A stretch of 64,000 nucleotides of DNA from Gammaproteobacteria bacterium. Its GTDB lineage: Bacteria > Pseudomonadota > Gammaproteobacteria > Steroidobacterales > Steroidobacteraceae. Below are positions 17,415-26,513 of the stretch, piece after piece (positions within the stretch are counted from its first letter, which is position 1; each line of letters begins with the position of its first letter). The position numbers and the translations under genes are program-made. The stretch is taken from positions 62,001-126,000 of the forward strand of contig VGVB01000001.1 of assembly GCA_016882265.1 (NCBI GenBank). Direction: 5' to 3'. A model generated the notes under the pieces. The model worked only from the letters and a program-made list of their open reading frames with translations. It did not search any database and was not told the origin of the DNA.

Positions 17415-18373
17415 TGGTCGACGAGGTGCTGGCGCTGACCAACCGTTACCGGGAACGCCACCAGGGCTGGAGTGCAAAGCACTTCTTCGCCTGGTACCGG
17501 CGCGAGGGCGGGCGGCGCAGTTACAGCTGGGTCAAGGGTCGGCTGCAGACGGCGCAGCTGGTGCCGCGGGCGCCGCGGCGCGGGGCGCACCGCAAGCGCC
17601 GCGACCGGGCGCCGCTGCCGGGGATGCTGTTGCACCAGGACGGCAGCAAGCACGAGTGGGTTCCCGGCCAGCACTGGGATCTGATCGTGACCATGGACGA
17701 TGCCACCGGTGAACACTACGCCATGCAGTTCGTCGAGGAGGAAGGCACCGACTCCAGCTTCCAGGGCGTGGCGGTCGTGATCCGCACGCGCGGCCTGTTC
17801 AGCCTGCTGTACACCGACCGCGCCAGCCATTACTGGTTCACGCCCAAGGCCGGCGGCAAGGTCGACAAGCGCACTCCCACCCAGTTCGGCCGGGCCCTGC
17901 AGCGGCTCGGCATCGAGATGATCGCCGCCTATTCGCCGCAGGCGCGGGGCCGCTCCGAGCGGGCCTTCCGGACTCATCAGGAACGGCTGGTCCGCGAGCT
18001 CGCCGCCGCTGGTATCACTGATCTGGCCGCGGCCAACCGCTATCTCGAGGAGCACTACCGGCCGGCGTTCAATGCCGAGTTCGCTCAGCCCGCCCTCGAG
18101 CCCGGCTCAGCCTTCGTCCCCTGGATCGGCGATGGCCTCGACGAGATCCTGTGCGAGCAGTTCGAGCGCAGGGTCGGCGCCGACAACTGCGTGCACTTCG
18201 AGGGCCGGGTGCTGCAGATTCCCCGGCAGCGCCACCGCTGCCATTTCGTCAAGCTCACCGTGCGGGTGCATCGCCATCCCGATGGCACGCTGGCCATCTT
18301 CCATGGCCCGCGCTGCCTGGCCCGCTATACGGCCGATGGCCGCCTGCAGGAGATCCTCCGGCATGCCGCGTAA
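17414..18373 (+). pseudogene. ISNCY/IS1202-type transposase, N-terminally truncated
   Basis: A 319-residue fragment of a DDE transposase. It begins inside the protein (VDEVLALTNRYRERHQGW) and keeps the integrase core: catalytic Asp in LLHQDGSKHEW, second Asp in LYTDRASHYWF, and Glu in SPQARGRSERAFRTHQ. The C-terminal beta domain is complete (EGRVLQIPRQRHRCHFVKL). By comparison with intact family members, which begin with two helix-turn-helix units, I estimate that about 90 N-terminal residues are missing, so end binding is probably lost. The GTG at 17414 overlaps the direct repeat and is probably not a real start. Confidence 0.85.
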
Positions 18374-18399
18374 GGTCCGCTCGCGGCGACCGGATCCCG

Positions 18400-18442
18400 C
18401 CGGGCCGGGGCCCTCGGGCTACGCCCTCGGCCCCCGGCCCGG
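18400..18442. other. Strong GC-rich stem-loop after the transposase
   Basis: Arms CCGGGCCGGGGCC (18400-18412) and GGCCCCCGGCCCGG (18429-18442) pair almost completely around an inner GGGC-TAC-GCCC hairpin. No T-run follows, so it may be an IS structural element rather than an intrinsic terminator. Confidence 0.55.
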
Positions 18443-18455
18443 CACCGACCAGAAA

Positions 18456-18504
18456 GCGGACAATCTATGTGCTACTAAACCGGACAGTTCTATTTGCTAC
18501 CAAC
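18456..18504. repeat. Right-end tandem repeats of the insertion sequence
   Basis: Two imperfect copies of about 23 bp, GCGGACAATCTATGTGCTAC and CCGGACAGTTCTATTTGCTA, lie head to tail just inside the right direct repeat. They have the look of repeated transposase-binding sites at an IS terminus. Confidence 0.6.
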
Positions 18505-18505
18505 A

Positions 18506-18521
18506 CCGACGGATTCCAATG
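18506..18521. repeat. 16-bp direct repeat, right copy
   Basis: CCGACGGATTCCAATG, identical to 17399-17414; it follows the IS tip CTACCAACA directly. Confidence 0.75.
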
Positions 18522-18583
18522 CGTAATGTGGCGGCGCGGGATGCCCCGTCATTGCCGGGGGCTGCCGTGCCGGACCGCTGGAC

Positions 18584-19462
18584 ATGAACAAGCTGATGTC
18601 GGCCGACGCCGTCGTCGCCGGATTGCGCGATGGCATGACCCTCGGGATCGGCGGCTGGGCGACCCGGCGCAAGCCGATGGCGCTGGTGCGCGCGATCCTG
18701 CGCTCGCCGCTCAGGGACCTGACGGTGGTGTCCTACGGCGGGCCGGACGTAGGCCTGCTGGCGGCGGCCGGCCGGCTGCGCCGGCTGGTATTCGGCTTCG
18801 TCTCACTCGACGTGCTGCCGATCGACCCGCACTACCGCAACGCGCGCCAGGCGGGCGCCTTCGCCACGATGGAGCTCGACGAGGGCATGCTGCAGCTCGG
18901 CCTGCGCGCCGCGAGCATGCGCGTGCCGTTCCTGCCGACCCGGGTCGGACTCGGGACCGACATCCTGCGGCACAACCCCGGCATCCGCCTCGTGCGCTCG
19001 CCGTACGACGATGGCGAGATGCTGGTTGCGATGCCGGCGCTCAGGCTCGATGCCGCGCTGCTGCACGTCACCGAGGCCGATGCGCTCGGCAACACGGTGA
19101 CGCTGAGCCCGGACCCGTTCTTCGACGAGCTGATGGCGCGGGCCGCCGAGCGCGTCTACGTGAGCTGCGACCGGCTGATGCCGGCCGGCACGGTCTGCAC
19201 TCCGGAGCGCGCGCGCTTCCAGTGTTTCGAGCGTTCGCTGGTCAGCGGCGTGGTCGAGGCGCCGTTCGGCGCGCATCCGACCGCGAGCACGCCCGGCTAC
19301 GGCATCGACGTCGAGCATCTGCGTGAATACGCGGCAGCGACGACACCGGAGCTGTGGGCCGCGTACCGCGCGCGCTACGTGGACCCCGAGTCGCCGGCCG
19401 CCTACATCGCCGCCGCGGGCGGGACCGAACGCCTCGCCGCGCTGCCGCCGCCGGTGTTCTGA
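18584..19462 (+). CDS. ipdA: COCHEA-CoA hydrolase alpha subunit IpdA (CoA-transferase family)
   Basis: A 292-residue family I CoA-transferase alpha-type protein (MNKLMSADAVVAGLRDGMTL, GIGGWATRRKPMALVRAIL). Later blocks are RNARQAGAFATMELDEGML, FLPTRVGLGTDIL and ALLHVTEADALGNTV. In Mycobacterium and Rhodococcus, IpdA with IpdB forms a hydrolase that opens ring C of COCHEA-CoA in steroid catabolism. The call rests on the R-KPM motif and on the fixed order with ipdB, ipdC and an echA20-like gene. The stop overlaps the ipdB start (TGATG). It is the first gene of the HIP operon and begins 62 bp after the IS. Confidence 0.85.
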   Translation: MNKLMSADAVVAGLRDGMTLGIGGWATRRKPMALVRAILRSPLRDLTVVSYGGPDVGLLAAAGRLRRLVFGFVSLDVLPIDPHYRNARQAGAFATMELDEGMLQLGLRAASMRVPFLPTRVGLGTDILRHNPGIRLVRSPYDDGEMLVAMPALRLDAALLHVTEADALGNTVTLSPDPFFDELMARAAERVYVSCDRLMPAGTVCTPERARFQCFERSLVSGVVEAPFGAHPTASTPGYGIDVEHLREYAAATTPELWAAYRARYVDPESPAAYIAAAGGTERLAALPPPVF

Positions 19463-20289
19463 TGGCGCCTCCCGCAATCACGACGGCCGGCTACTCGCTC
19501 GCGGAGCTGTGCATCGCCGCCTGCGCCGAGGAATGGCGCGGCCGGGGCGAGATCCTCGCCACCGGCATCGGCATCCTGCCGCGCCTCGCGGTCGGCCTCG
19601 CCAGGCTCTCCTTTAATCCGGAGCTGCTGATGACCGACGGCGAATGCCTGCTGCTCGGCGAGCCGGTGCCACTCGGGCCGCGCCGCGGCCCGCTGGTGGT
19701 CGAGGGCTGGATGCCGTATGCGCGGGTCTTCGATCTGTTATGGCATGGCCGCCGGCACGCGCTGGTCACGCCGGTGCAGATGGACCGCTTCGGGCAGATG
19801 AACATCAGCGCGATCGGCGACTACGCACGGCCGAAAGTCGCGATCCTCGGCGCGCGCGGCTATCCGGGCAATTCGATTTCCCACGCCAACAGCATGTTCG
19901 TGCCGAACCACTCGCCGCGCGTGTTCGTCGCCGGCGAGGTGGACATGGTCTGCAGCGCGGGCTTCAACCCGGCGCGCTGGCCGGACGGGCGCGTGCCGGA
20001 GTGGTTGTCGATCGGCCGGGTGATCACGGATCTCGCGGTGCTGGACTTCGGCGGCCCCGGGCATGGCGCGCGGCTGTGTTCGCTGCACCCGGGCGTCAGC
20101 GTCGCGGAGGTCACCGCGGCGACCGGCTTCCCGCTGCTGGTCGACGGTGACCCGCCGCAGACGCCGGCGCCGACCGCGGCGCAGCTCACGCTGATCCGCG
20201 AGCGGCTCGATCCGGCCGGCCTGCGCGCGACGATCTTCAAGGGCGACCCGCCCGGCGACCACCGCGCCGCGCCGCCCGCGGGCGCCTGA
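19462..20289 (+). CDS. ipdB: COCHEA-CoA hydrolase beta subunit IpdB
   Basis: A 275-residue CoA-transferase beta-type partner of IpdA, with blocks YSLAELCIAACAEEWRGRGE, NPELLMTDGECLLLGEPVP, EGWMPYARVFDLLWHGRRHA, QMDRFGQMNISAIGDYARPK and ARGYPGNSISHANSM. The FDLLWHGRRHALVTPVQMDR region matches the IpdB type rather than acetate or glutaconate CoA-transferases (from family knowledge). The start ATG shares its A with the ipdA stop codon, as expected for a coupled heterodimer. Predicted to act in the cytosol on steroid-ring-derived CoA esters. Confidence 0.85.
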   Translation: MAPPAITTAGYSLAELCIAACAEEWRGRGEILATGIGILPRLAVGLARLSFNPELLMTDGECLLLGEPVPLGPRRGPLVVEGWMPYARVFDLLWHGRRHALVTPVQMDRFGQMNISAIGDYARPKVAILGARGYPGNSISHANSMFVPNHSPRVFVAGEVDMVCSAGFNPARWPDGRVPEWLSIGRVITDLAVLDFGGPGHGARLCSLHPGVSVAEVTAATGFPLLVDGDPPQTPAPTAAQLTLIRERLDPAGLRATIFKGDPPGDHRAAPPAGA

Positions 20290-20304
20290 CAGAGCCTGGC
20301 AGCG

Positions 20305-21366
20305 ATGCATCCGGCTCTGAAGACCCCGCTGACCGAGCTGCTCGGCTGCCGCTATCCGATCATCCAGACCGCGATGGGCTGGGTCTCGCGGCCGGAGCTG
20401 GTCGCGGCGAGCTGTAACGCCGGCGCGTTTGGCTTTCTTGCCGCCGCGTCGCTGCGCGCCGACGAGGTCGGCCCGGCGATCGCGCGCATCCGCGAGCTGA
20501 CCGACCGGCCGTTCGGCGTCAACTTCCACATGTTCCAGCCCGGCGCCGCCCGGATCGTGGAGACGCTGATCGCCGCGCAGGTACGCGCGGTCAGCTTCGG
20601 CCGCGGCCCGGACCGGGCGATGATCCGGCGCTTCCGCGACGCCGGCATCGTCTGCATCCCGACCGTCGGCGCGGTCCGGCACGCGCAGAAGATGGTCGAG
20701 ATCGGCGTGGACGCGGTGACGATCCAGGGTGGCGAGGGCGGCGGCCATACCGGTTCGGTGCCAACGACGATCCTGCTGCCGCAGGTGCTGGACGCCGTGC
20801 GCGTGCCGGTGGTCGCGGCCGGCGGCTTCCGCGACGGCCGCGGCCTCGCGGCGGCACTCGCTTTCGGCGCTGCCGGCATCGCCATGGGCACGCGCTTCCT
20901 GATGACGCGCGACTGTCCGATCCCGGACGCGACCAAGCAGCGCTACGTCGCCGCGGGCCTCGACGACATCACGCTGACCACGCGCCTCGACGGTCTGCCG
21001 CACCGGCTGATCCGCAACGAGGTGCTGGCGCGGATCGAGCGCAGCGGTCCGCTGCGCATGCTGCTCACCGCCGGCGCCAATGCGCTGCGCCTGAAGCGCC
21101 TGACCGGCGCCAGCCTCGCCGACATGCTGCGCGCGGCCCGCGGCGTGCAGGCCGAGGGCGGCCTGACCTTCGCCCAGGCGCTGATGGCGGCGAACTCACC
21201 GATGCTGATCCAGCGCTCGATGATCGCCGGGCGCCCCGACCAGGGCGTGATGTCAGCCGGCGTCGTCGCCGGTGTGCTGCGCGATCTGCCGAGCTGCGCC
21301 GAACTGATCGAGCGTATCGTCCGTGAGGCGGAAGAGCGTCTCACGGCGCTCGCGCCGGGAGGTTGA
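20305..21366 (+). CDS. ipdC: IpdC-like flavin-dependent oxidoreductase (nitronate monooxygenase fold)
   Basis: A 353-residue FMN-binding TIM barrel of the nitronate monooxygenase/2-nitropropane dioxygenase family. Motifs are YPIIQTAMGWVSRPELVAA, NAGAFGFLAAASL, FGVNFHMFQPG, VTIQGGEGGGHTGSVPTTIL, VPVVAAGGFRDGRGLAAAL and AAGIAMGTRFLMT. In actinobacterial KstR2 regulons the homologue next to ipdAB is IpdC, a reductase of the HIP pathway. The position straight after ipdB supports that reading over nitroalkane oxidation. The next gene's GGAGG lies inside its last codons. Confidence 0.82.
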   Translation: MHPALKTPLTELLGCRYPIIQTAMGWVSRPELVAASCNAGAFGFLAAASLRADEVGPAIARIRELTDRPFGVNFHMFQPGAARIVETLIAAQVRAVSFGRGPDRAMIRRFRDAGIVCIPTVGAVRHAQKMVEIGVDAVTIQGGEGGGHTGSVPTTILLPQVLDAVRVPVVAAGGFRDGRGLAAALAFGAAGIAMGTRFLMTRDCPIPDATKQRYVAAGLDDITLTTRLDGLPHRLIRNEVLARIERSGPLRMLLTAGANALRLKRLTGASLADMLRAARGVQAEGGLTFAQALMAANSPMLIQRSMIAGRPDQGVMSAGVVAGVLRDLPSCAELIERIVREAEERLTALAPGG

Positions 21367-21369
21367 ACC

Positions 21370-22119
21370 ATGCCGATCCGAACTGAAATCCGCGGCCGCG
21401 TCGCCGAGATCGTGCTCGACCAGCCGCCGGTCAACGCGCTCGATTCTGCCGGCTGGAACGAGCTGCCCGGCATCATCACCGCCGCCGGCCGCGACCCGGA
21501 GCTGCGCTGCGTGCTGATCCGCGGCGCGGGCCGCGGCTTCTGCGCCGGTGTCGACATCAAGGAACTGCAGGCGCACCCGGAACGGATCGTCGCGGTCAAC
21601 CGCGGCAACTACCTGACCTTCCGCGCGGTGCGCGCCTGCGAGCTGCCGGTAGTCGCCGCGGTGCACGGCTTCGTGATCGGCGGCGGCATCGGCATCTGCG
21701 GCGCCAGCGACGTGGTGATCGCCGCGGACGACGCGTTCTTCTCGCTGCCGGAGGTCGACCGCGGCGCGATGGGCGGCGCCGCGCACCTGTCGCGGATGCT
21801 GCCGCTGCACAAGGTGCGCGCGCTGTTCTTCACCGGCGGCAACTGCCCGGCCGCCGAGGCCTGGCGGCTCGGGGGCGTCGAGAAGGTCGTGCCGCGCGCG
21901 GCGCTGCTCGACGAGGCCCGCGCCTTCTGCGAGCTGATCGCGGCCAAGAGCCGGCGCGCGCTGGTGCTGGCCAAGGAATCGCTGAACGGCATCGAGCCGC
22001 TCGACGTGGACCGCGCCTACCGCTTCGAACAGGGCTTCACCTTCGAGATGTACATGTCGCCGGACTCGCAGAAGGCGCGCGACGCGTTCGTCGAGAGCAA
22101 GGGCCGCGCGGAGTTCTGA
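21370..22119 (+). CDS. echA20: EchA20-like crotonase (steroid ring-opening hydrolase)
   Basis: A 249-residue enoyl-CoA hydratase/isomerase family protein. Typical blocks are VAEIVLDQPPVNALDSAGW, IRGAGRGFCAGVDIKELQA (oxyanion hole), AVHGFVIGGGIGICGASDVV and a C-terminal KESLNGIEPLDVDRAYRFEQ with FTFEMYMSPDSQKARDAF. In Mycobacterium, EchA20 opens ring D of HIEC-CoA to give COCHEA-CoA, the IpdAB substrate. The ipdA-ipdB-ipdC-echA20 run makes this assignment likely, although crotonase reactions cannot be told apart by sequence alone. Confidence 0.8.
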   Translation: MPIRTEIRGRVAEIVLDQPPVNALDSAGWNELPGIITAAGRDPELRCVLIRGAGRGFCAGVDIKELQAHPERIVAVNRGNYLTFRAVRACELPVVAAVHGFVIGGGIGICGASDVVIAADDAFFSLPEVDRGAMGGAAHLSRMLPLHKVRALFFTGGNCPAAEAWRLGGVEKVVPRAALLDEARAFCELIAAKSRRALVLAKESLNGIEPLDVDRAYRFEQGFTFEMYMSPDSQKARDAFVESKGRAEF

Positions 22120-22125
22120 CCGGCG

Positions 22126-23298
22126 ATGGCGATCGCGCTGCACTACACCGAGGCGGAACGCGCACTGCGCGCCGAGGCTCGCGCCTGGCTGGCCGCGCAC
22201 CTGCCGCGCACGCCGCTGCCATCCTTCGACACGCGCGCCGGCTTCGACGCGCACCGCGCCTGGGAACGCGAGCTGCACGCCGGCGGCTGGAGCATGGTCA
22301 CCTGGCCGCGCGAGTACGGCGGCCGCGGCCTGAACCTGATCGAGTGGCTGATCTTCGAGGAGGAGTACCACGGCGCCGACGCGCCAGGGCGCGTGAACCA
22401 GAACGGCCTGTTCCTGTTCGGCCCGACGCTGATGGAGTACGGCACGCCGGAGCAGAAGGCCCGGTTTCTGCCGCGGCTCGCCGCCGGCGACGACATCTGG
22501 GCGCAGGCCTGGTCCGAGCCGCAGGCCGGCTCGGACCTCGCCGCGTTGCGCGCCACGGCGCTGCCCGATGGCGACGAGTACGTGCTCAACGGCCACAAGA
22601 TCTGGTCATCGCGCGCCGTGTACGCGGACTGGTGCTTCGGCCTGTTCCGTACCGACGCGGCCTCCGAACGGCATCGCGGCCTGTCGTATGTGGTCGTGCC
22701 GCTCGACGCGCCGGGCGTGCGCGTGCGGCCGATTGCGCAGCTCGACGGCGAGCCGGGTTTCGCCGAGATCTTCTTCGACGCAGTGCGCGTGCCGGCGGCG
22801 AACCGGGTCGGCGCCGAGGGCCAGGGCTGGGAGATCGCGATGGCGACGGCCGGCTTCGAGCGCGGCCTGATGCTGCGCAGCCCGGCCCGCTTCCAGCGCA
22901 CCGCGGCGAAGCTCGTTGCCCTGTACCGGCGGCATGCGGCGGACTGCGACCCGGCGCTCGGCGCCGCCGTCGCGCAATGCTGGATGGCTGCGGATGCCTA
23001 CGCGCTCGCGACCTACCGGACCGCGGCCCGGCTGATCGCCGGCGGCCGCATCGGCGTCGAAGCCAGCCTGAACAAGGTGTTCTGGTCGGAGCTCGACCTG
23101 GCGCTGCACCGCACGGCGCTCAGCATCCTCGGTGCGCGCGCCGCACTGCTGCGCGAGGCGCCGGAAGCCGCGGCGGACGGCGGCTGGGTCGAGGGTTTCC
23201 TGTTCGCGCTGGCCGGCCCGATCTATGCCGGCGCCAATGAGATTCAGCGCAACATCATCGCCGAGCGGCTGCTCGGCCTGCCGCGCGGGCCGGGCTGA
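22126..23298 (+). CDS. Acyl-CoA dehydrogenase, HIP pathway (pair 1, subunit A)
   Basis: A 390-residue acyl-CoA dehydrogenase of the FadE31-34 type. Landmarks: MVTWPREYGGRGLNLIEWLI, AQAWSEPQAGSDLAALRATA (FAD/substrate binding), YVLNGHKIWSSRAVYADWC, ETFFD-like EIFFDAVRVPAANRVGAEGQ, and the C-terminal PIYAGANEIQRNIIAERLLG. Steroid-degradation dehydrogenases of this class work as alpha2beta2 heterotetramers of two different subunits. The gene is followed after 10 nt by a second, more divergent dehydrogenase gene, which is probably its partner. Probable substrates are HIP-CoA or MOODA-CoA derivatives. Confidence 0.85.
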   Translation: MAIALHYTEAERALRAEARAWLAAHLPRTPLPSFDTRAGFDAHRAWERELHAGGWSMVTWPREYGGRGLNLIEWLIFEEEYHGADAPGRVNQNGLFLFGPTLMEYGTPEQKARFLPRLAAGDDIWAQAWSEPQAGSDLAALRATALPDGDEYVLNGHKIWSSRAVYADWCFGLFRTDAASERHRGLSYVVVPLDAPGVRVRPIAQLDGEPGFAEIFFDAVRVPAANRVGAEGQGWEIAMATAGFERGLMLRSPARFQRTAAKLVALYRRHAADCDPALGAAVAQCWMAADAYALATYRTAARLIAGGRIGVEASLNKVFWSELDLALHRTALSILGARAALLREAPEAAADGGWVEGFLFALAGPIYAGANEIQRNIIAERLLGLPRGPG

Positions 23299-23308
23299 GG
23301 CGGCGTCG

Positions 23309-24406
23309 GTGCAGTTCACGTTCAGCGAAGAGCAGGCAATGGCGGCGCAGGCGCTGCGCGAGTTGCTCGACGACGTCTGCAGCGGCGCGGACCTGCGCGC
23401 CCTCGCCGACGGCGCGGCGGGCCACGGAACGGCGCGATGGGAACGGCTGGCAGCAATGGGCCTGCCCGGCGCGCTCGCGCCGGAAGCGGCCGGCGGCATG
23501 GCGCTCACCGCGACCGACTTCGTGCTGCTGGCCGAGGAGGCGGGTCGCGCGGCGTTGCCGGAGCCGCTCGTCGCGCATGCCGGCGTCGCGGTGCCGATGC
23601 TCGCGGAACTGGCGGCGGCCGCGGCGCGCGGCAATGTGGCGCAGGCGCTCGAGCAGGCTGCGGCCGGCGCGACCATCGTGATCGTCGCGGATCCGTGCGA
23701 ACCGTTCAGCGCCGGTCTCGACTGTGCCCGGCGCGTGCTGGCGGGTGCTGGCCCGGAACAGGTCGGGCTCTTTGCGCGCGACGAGCTGTCGGTGTCGCTG
23801 CAGGCCAGCCTCGATCCGCTGCAGCCGCTGGCGCGGGTCGGCGTACCGGCTCACCGCGCGTCGCTGCTGCCGGACCAGCCGGCGCTCGCCCGCGCGCTGT
23901 GGCAGCGCGCCCGGCTGCGGGCGACCGCCTTCGCCGCCGCCGAGCTGCTCGGCCTCGCCGCGCGGATGGTGGAGATCGCCGTGAACTACGCCGGTGAGCG
24001 CCGCCAGTTCGGCCGGCCGATCGGGTCGAACCAGGCAGTCAAGCATCAGCTCGCCACGGTGCAGGTGCAGCTCGAGTTCGCCCGTCCGGTCGTGTACGCC
24101 GCGGCCGCGATGCTCGCAGATGCCTGTACCGCGCCGCCTGAGTCGCCGGTGCCGGCGCTGACCGAGGCGCGCATCGCGCAGGCCAGGCTGGCCGCCGGGG
24201 CGGCGGCCGACCTCGCCGCGCGCACCGCCATCCAGGTGCACGGCGCGATCGGCTATTCGTGGGAGCTCGACCTGCAGTTCTATGCCAAGCGCGCCTGGGC
24301 GCTGGGCGTGCGGCACGGCGAGCGCGGCGCGCTGGCGCGGCGGGTGCAACAGCTTCTGCTGGGCGGCATCATCGAGCCGGGGCCGGACCGGCTTTTCCTG
24401 AACTGA
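23309..24406 (+). CDS. Acyl-CoA dehydrogenase, HIP pathway (pair 1, subunit B)
   Basis: A 365-residue divergent acyl-CoA dehydrogenase (QFTFSEEQAMAAQALRELLD). It lacks the usual central WxTS block but keeps the C-terminal domain: NYAGERRQFGRPIGSNQAVK and AIQVHGAIGYSWELDLQFYA. Such short partners often lack one catalytic function and complete the FAD site of their companion subunit. GTG 23309 is used because the homologous N-terminus VQFTFSEEQ starts there; the frame is open further upstream only over the previous gene. It forms a likely heteromeric enzyme with the preceding gene. Confidence 0.82.
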   Translation: MQFTFSEEQAMAAQALRELLDDVCSGADLRALADGAAGHGTARWERLAAMGLPGALAPEAAGGMALTATDFVLLAEEAGRAALPEPLVAHAGVAVPMLAELAAAAARGNVAQALEQAAAGATIVIVADPCEPFSAGLDCARRVLAGAGPEQVGLFARDELSVSLQASLDPLQPLARVGVPAHRASLLPDQPALARALWQRARLRATAFAAAELLGLAARMVEIAVNYAGERRQFGRPIGSNQAVKHQLATVQVQLEFARPVVYAAAAMLADACTAPPESPVPALTEARIAQARLAAGAAADLAARTAIQVHGAIGYSWELDLQFYAKRAWALGVRHGERGALARRVQQLLLGGIIEPGPDRLFLN

Positions 24407-24422
24407 GCGGAGGACGGGGCGC

Positions 24423-25574
<1,152 letters not shown>

Positions 25575-25602
25575 GCGGAGCTGCGCGGAGGAGTCAATAG
25601 CG

Positions 25603-26508
25603 ATGGCGGGAATCTGCACTGGACGGGTTGTGATCGTGACCGGCGCCGGCCGCGGCCTCGGCCGCGGCTACGCGCTGGCATTCGCGGCCGCGGGCGCGAG
25701 TGTCGTGGTCAACGACCTCGGCACTACGCTGGCCGGCGAAGGCCGCGACACGGCGACCGCGCAGGCGGTCGTCGATGAGATCGTCGCGGCCGGCGGTCGC
25801 GCGGTCGCGAATGGCGACGACGTCACCGATCTCGACGGCGCCGGGCGCATCGTGCGGACCGCGCTCGAGGCGTTCGGCCGCCTCGACGTCGTCGTCAACA
25901 ATGCCGGCTTCGTCCGCGACCGCATGTTCGTCAGCCAGACCGCCGAGGAGTGGGACGCGGTGCTCCGCGTGCACCTGCGCGGGCACTTCTGCGTCAGCAG
26001 CCACGCGGTCGCGCACTGGCGCGCCGAGAACAAGGCCGGGCGCGCGGTCGATGCGCGGATCATCAACACCAGCTCCGGCGCCGGGCTGCAGGGCAGCATC
26101 GGCCAGTCGGCCTACTCGGCCGCGAAGGGCGGCATCGCCAGCCTGACCCTGGTCCAGGCCGCCGAGCTCGGCCGCTACGGCATCACCGCCAATGCGCTGG
26201 CGCCGGCGGCACGCACGCGCATGACCGAAGCGGCCTTCGCCGACCGGATGCGCGCACCGGCTTCCGGATTCGACCGGCAGGATCCGGCCAACATCGCCCC
26301 GTTCGTGGTCTGGCTGGGCAGTGCCGAATCGCGTGCGGTGACCGGTTGCGTGTTCGATCTCGAGGGCGGCCGCATCACACTGTGCAACGGCTGGAACGAC
26401 GGGCCGACCGTGGACAAGGGCGCGCGCTGGGCGCCGGCCGAGATCGGGCCGGTGGTCGCGCGCCTGCTGGCCGAGCGCCCGCCGCAGAAGAAGGTCTGGG
26501 GGACCTGA
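25603..26508 (+). CDS. SDR of the Rv3548c type (steroid locus)
   Basis: A 301-residue SDR related to the 17-beta-HSD4 dehydrogenase domain. It has VIVTGAGRGLGRGYALAFAA, VVVNDLG, DVVVNNAGFVRDRMFVSQ, the serine segment IINTSSGAGLQGSIGQ and SAYSAAKGGIASLTLVQAAE with Tyr-x3-Lys. The C-terminus runs GGRITLCNGWNDGPTVDKGA with RWAPAEIGPVVARLL. I recall the same NTSSGAGLQGS and DKGARW-PAE-GPVV pattern in Rv3548c, which lies in the cholesterol region of Mycobacterium tuberculosis. GGAGGAG precedes the start. Predicted 3-hydroxyacyl-CoA or hydroxysteroid dehydrogenase. Confidence 0.85.
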   Translation: MAGICTGRVVIVTGAGRGLGRGYALAFAAAGASVVVNDLGTTLAGEGRDTATAQAVVDEIVAAGGRAVANGDDVTDLDGAGRIVRTALEAFGRLDVVVNNAGFVRDRMFVSQTAEEWDAVLRVHLRGHFCVSSHAVAHWRAENKAGRAVDARIINTSSGAGLQGSIGQSAYSAAKGGIASLTLVQAAELGRYGITANALAPAARTRMTEAAFADRMRAPASGFDRQDPANIAPFVVWLGSAESRAVTGCVFDLEGGRITLCNGWNDGPTVDKGARWAPAEIGPVVARLLAERPPQKKVWGT

Positions 26509-26513
26509 CGGCG

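Larger units (their letters stand above)
17399..18521 (+). mobile_element. Truncated ISNCY/IS1202-type insertion sequence with flanking direct repeats
   Basis: The element carries a transposase lacking its N-terminal domain, a strong stem-loop, and a recognisable right terminus (imperfect tandem repeats ending CTACCAACA). It is bounded by identical 16-bp copies of CCGACGGATTCCAATG. Long duplications of about 15-18 bp are known for the ISTde1 subgroup of IS1202-like elements (recalled family knowledge). No normal left end is visible; the left repeat abuts the transposase coding sequence. The first bases there, TGTGGTCGAC, resemble the right tip TGTTGGTAGC in reverse complement. Confidence 0.7.

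Noticed and set aside
18400..18442. Rho-independent terminator after the transposase
   Set aside because: The stem is strong but no T-run follows, so it was listed as a structural element only.
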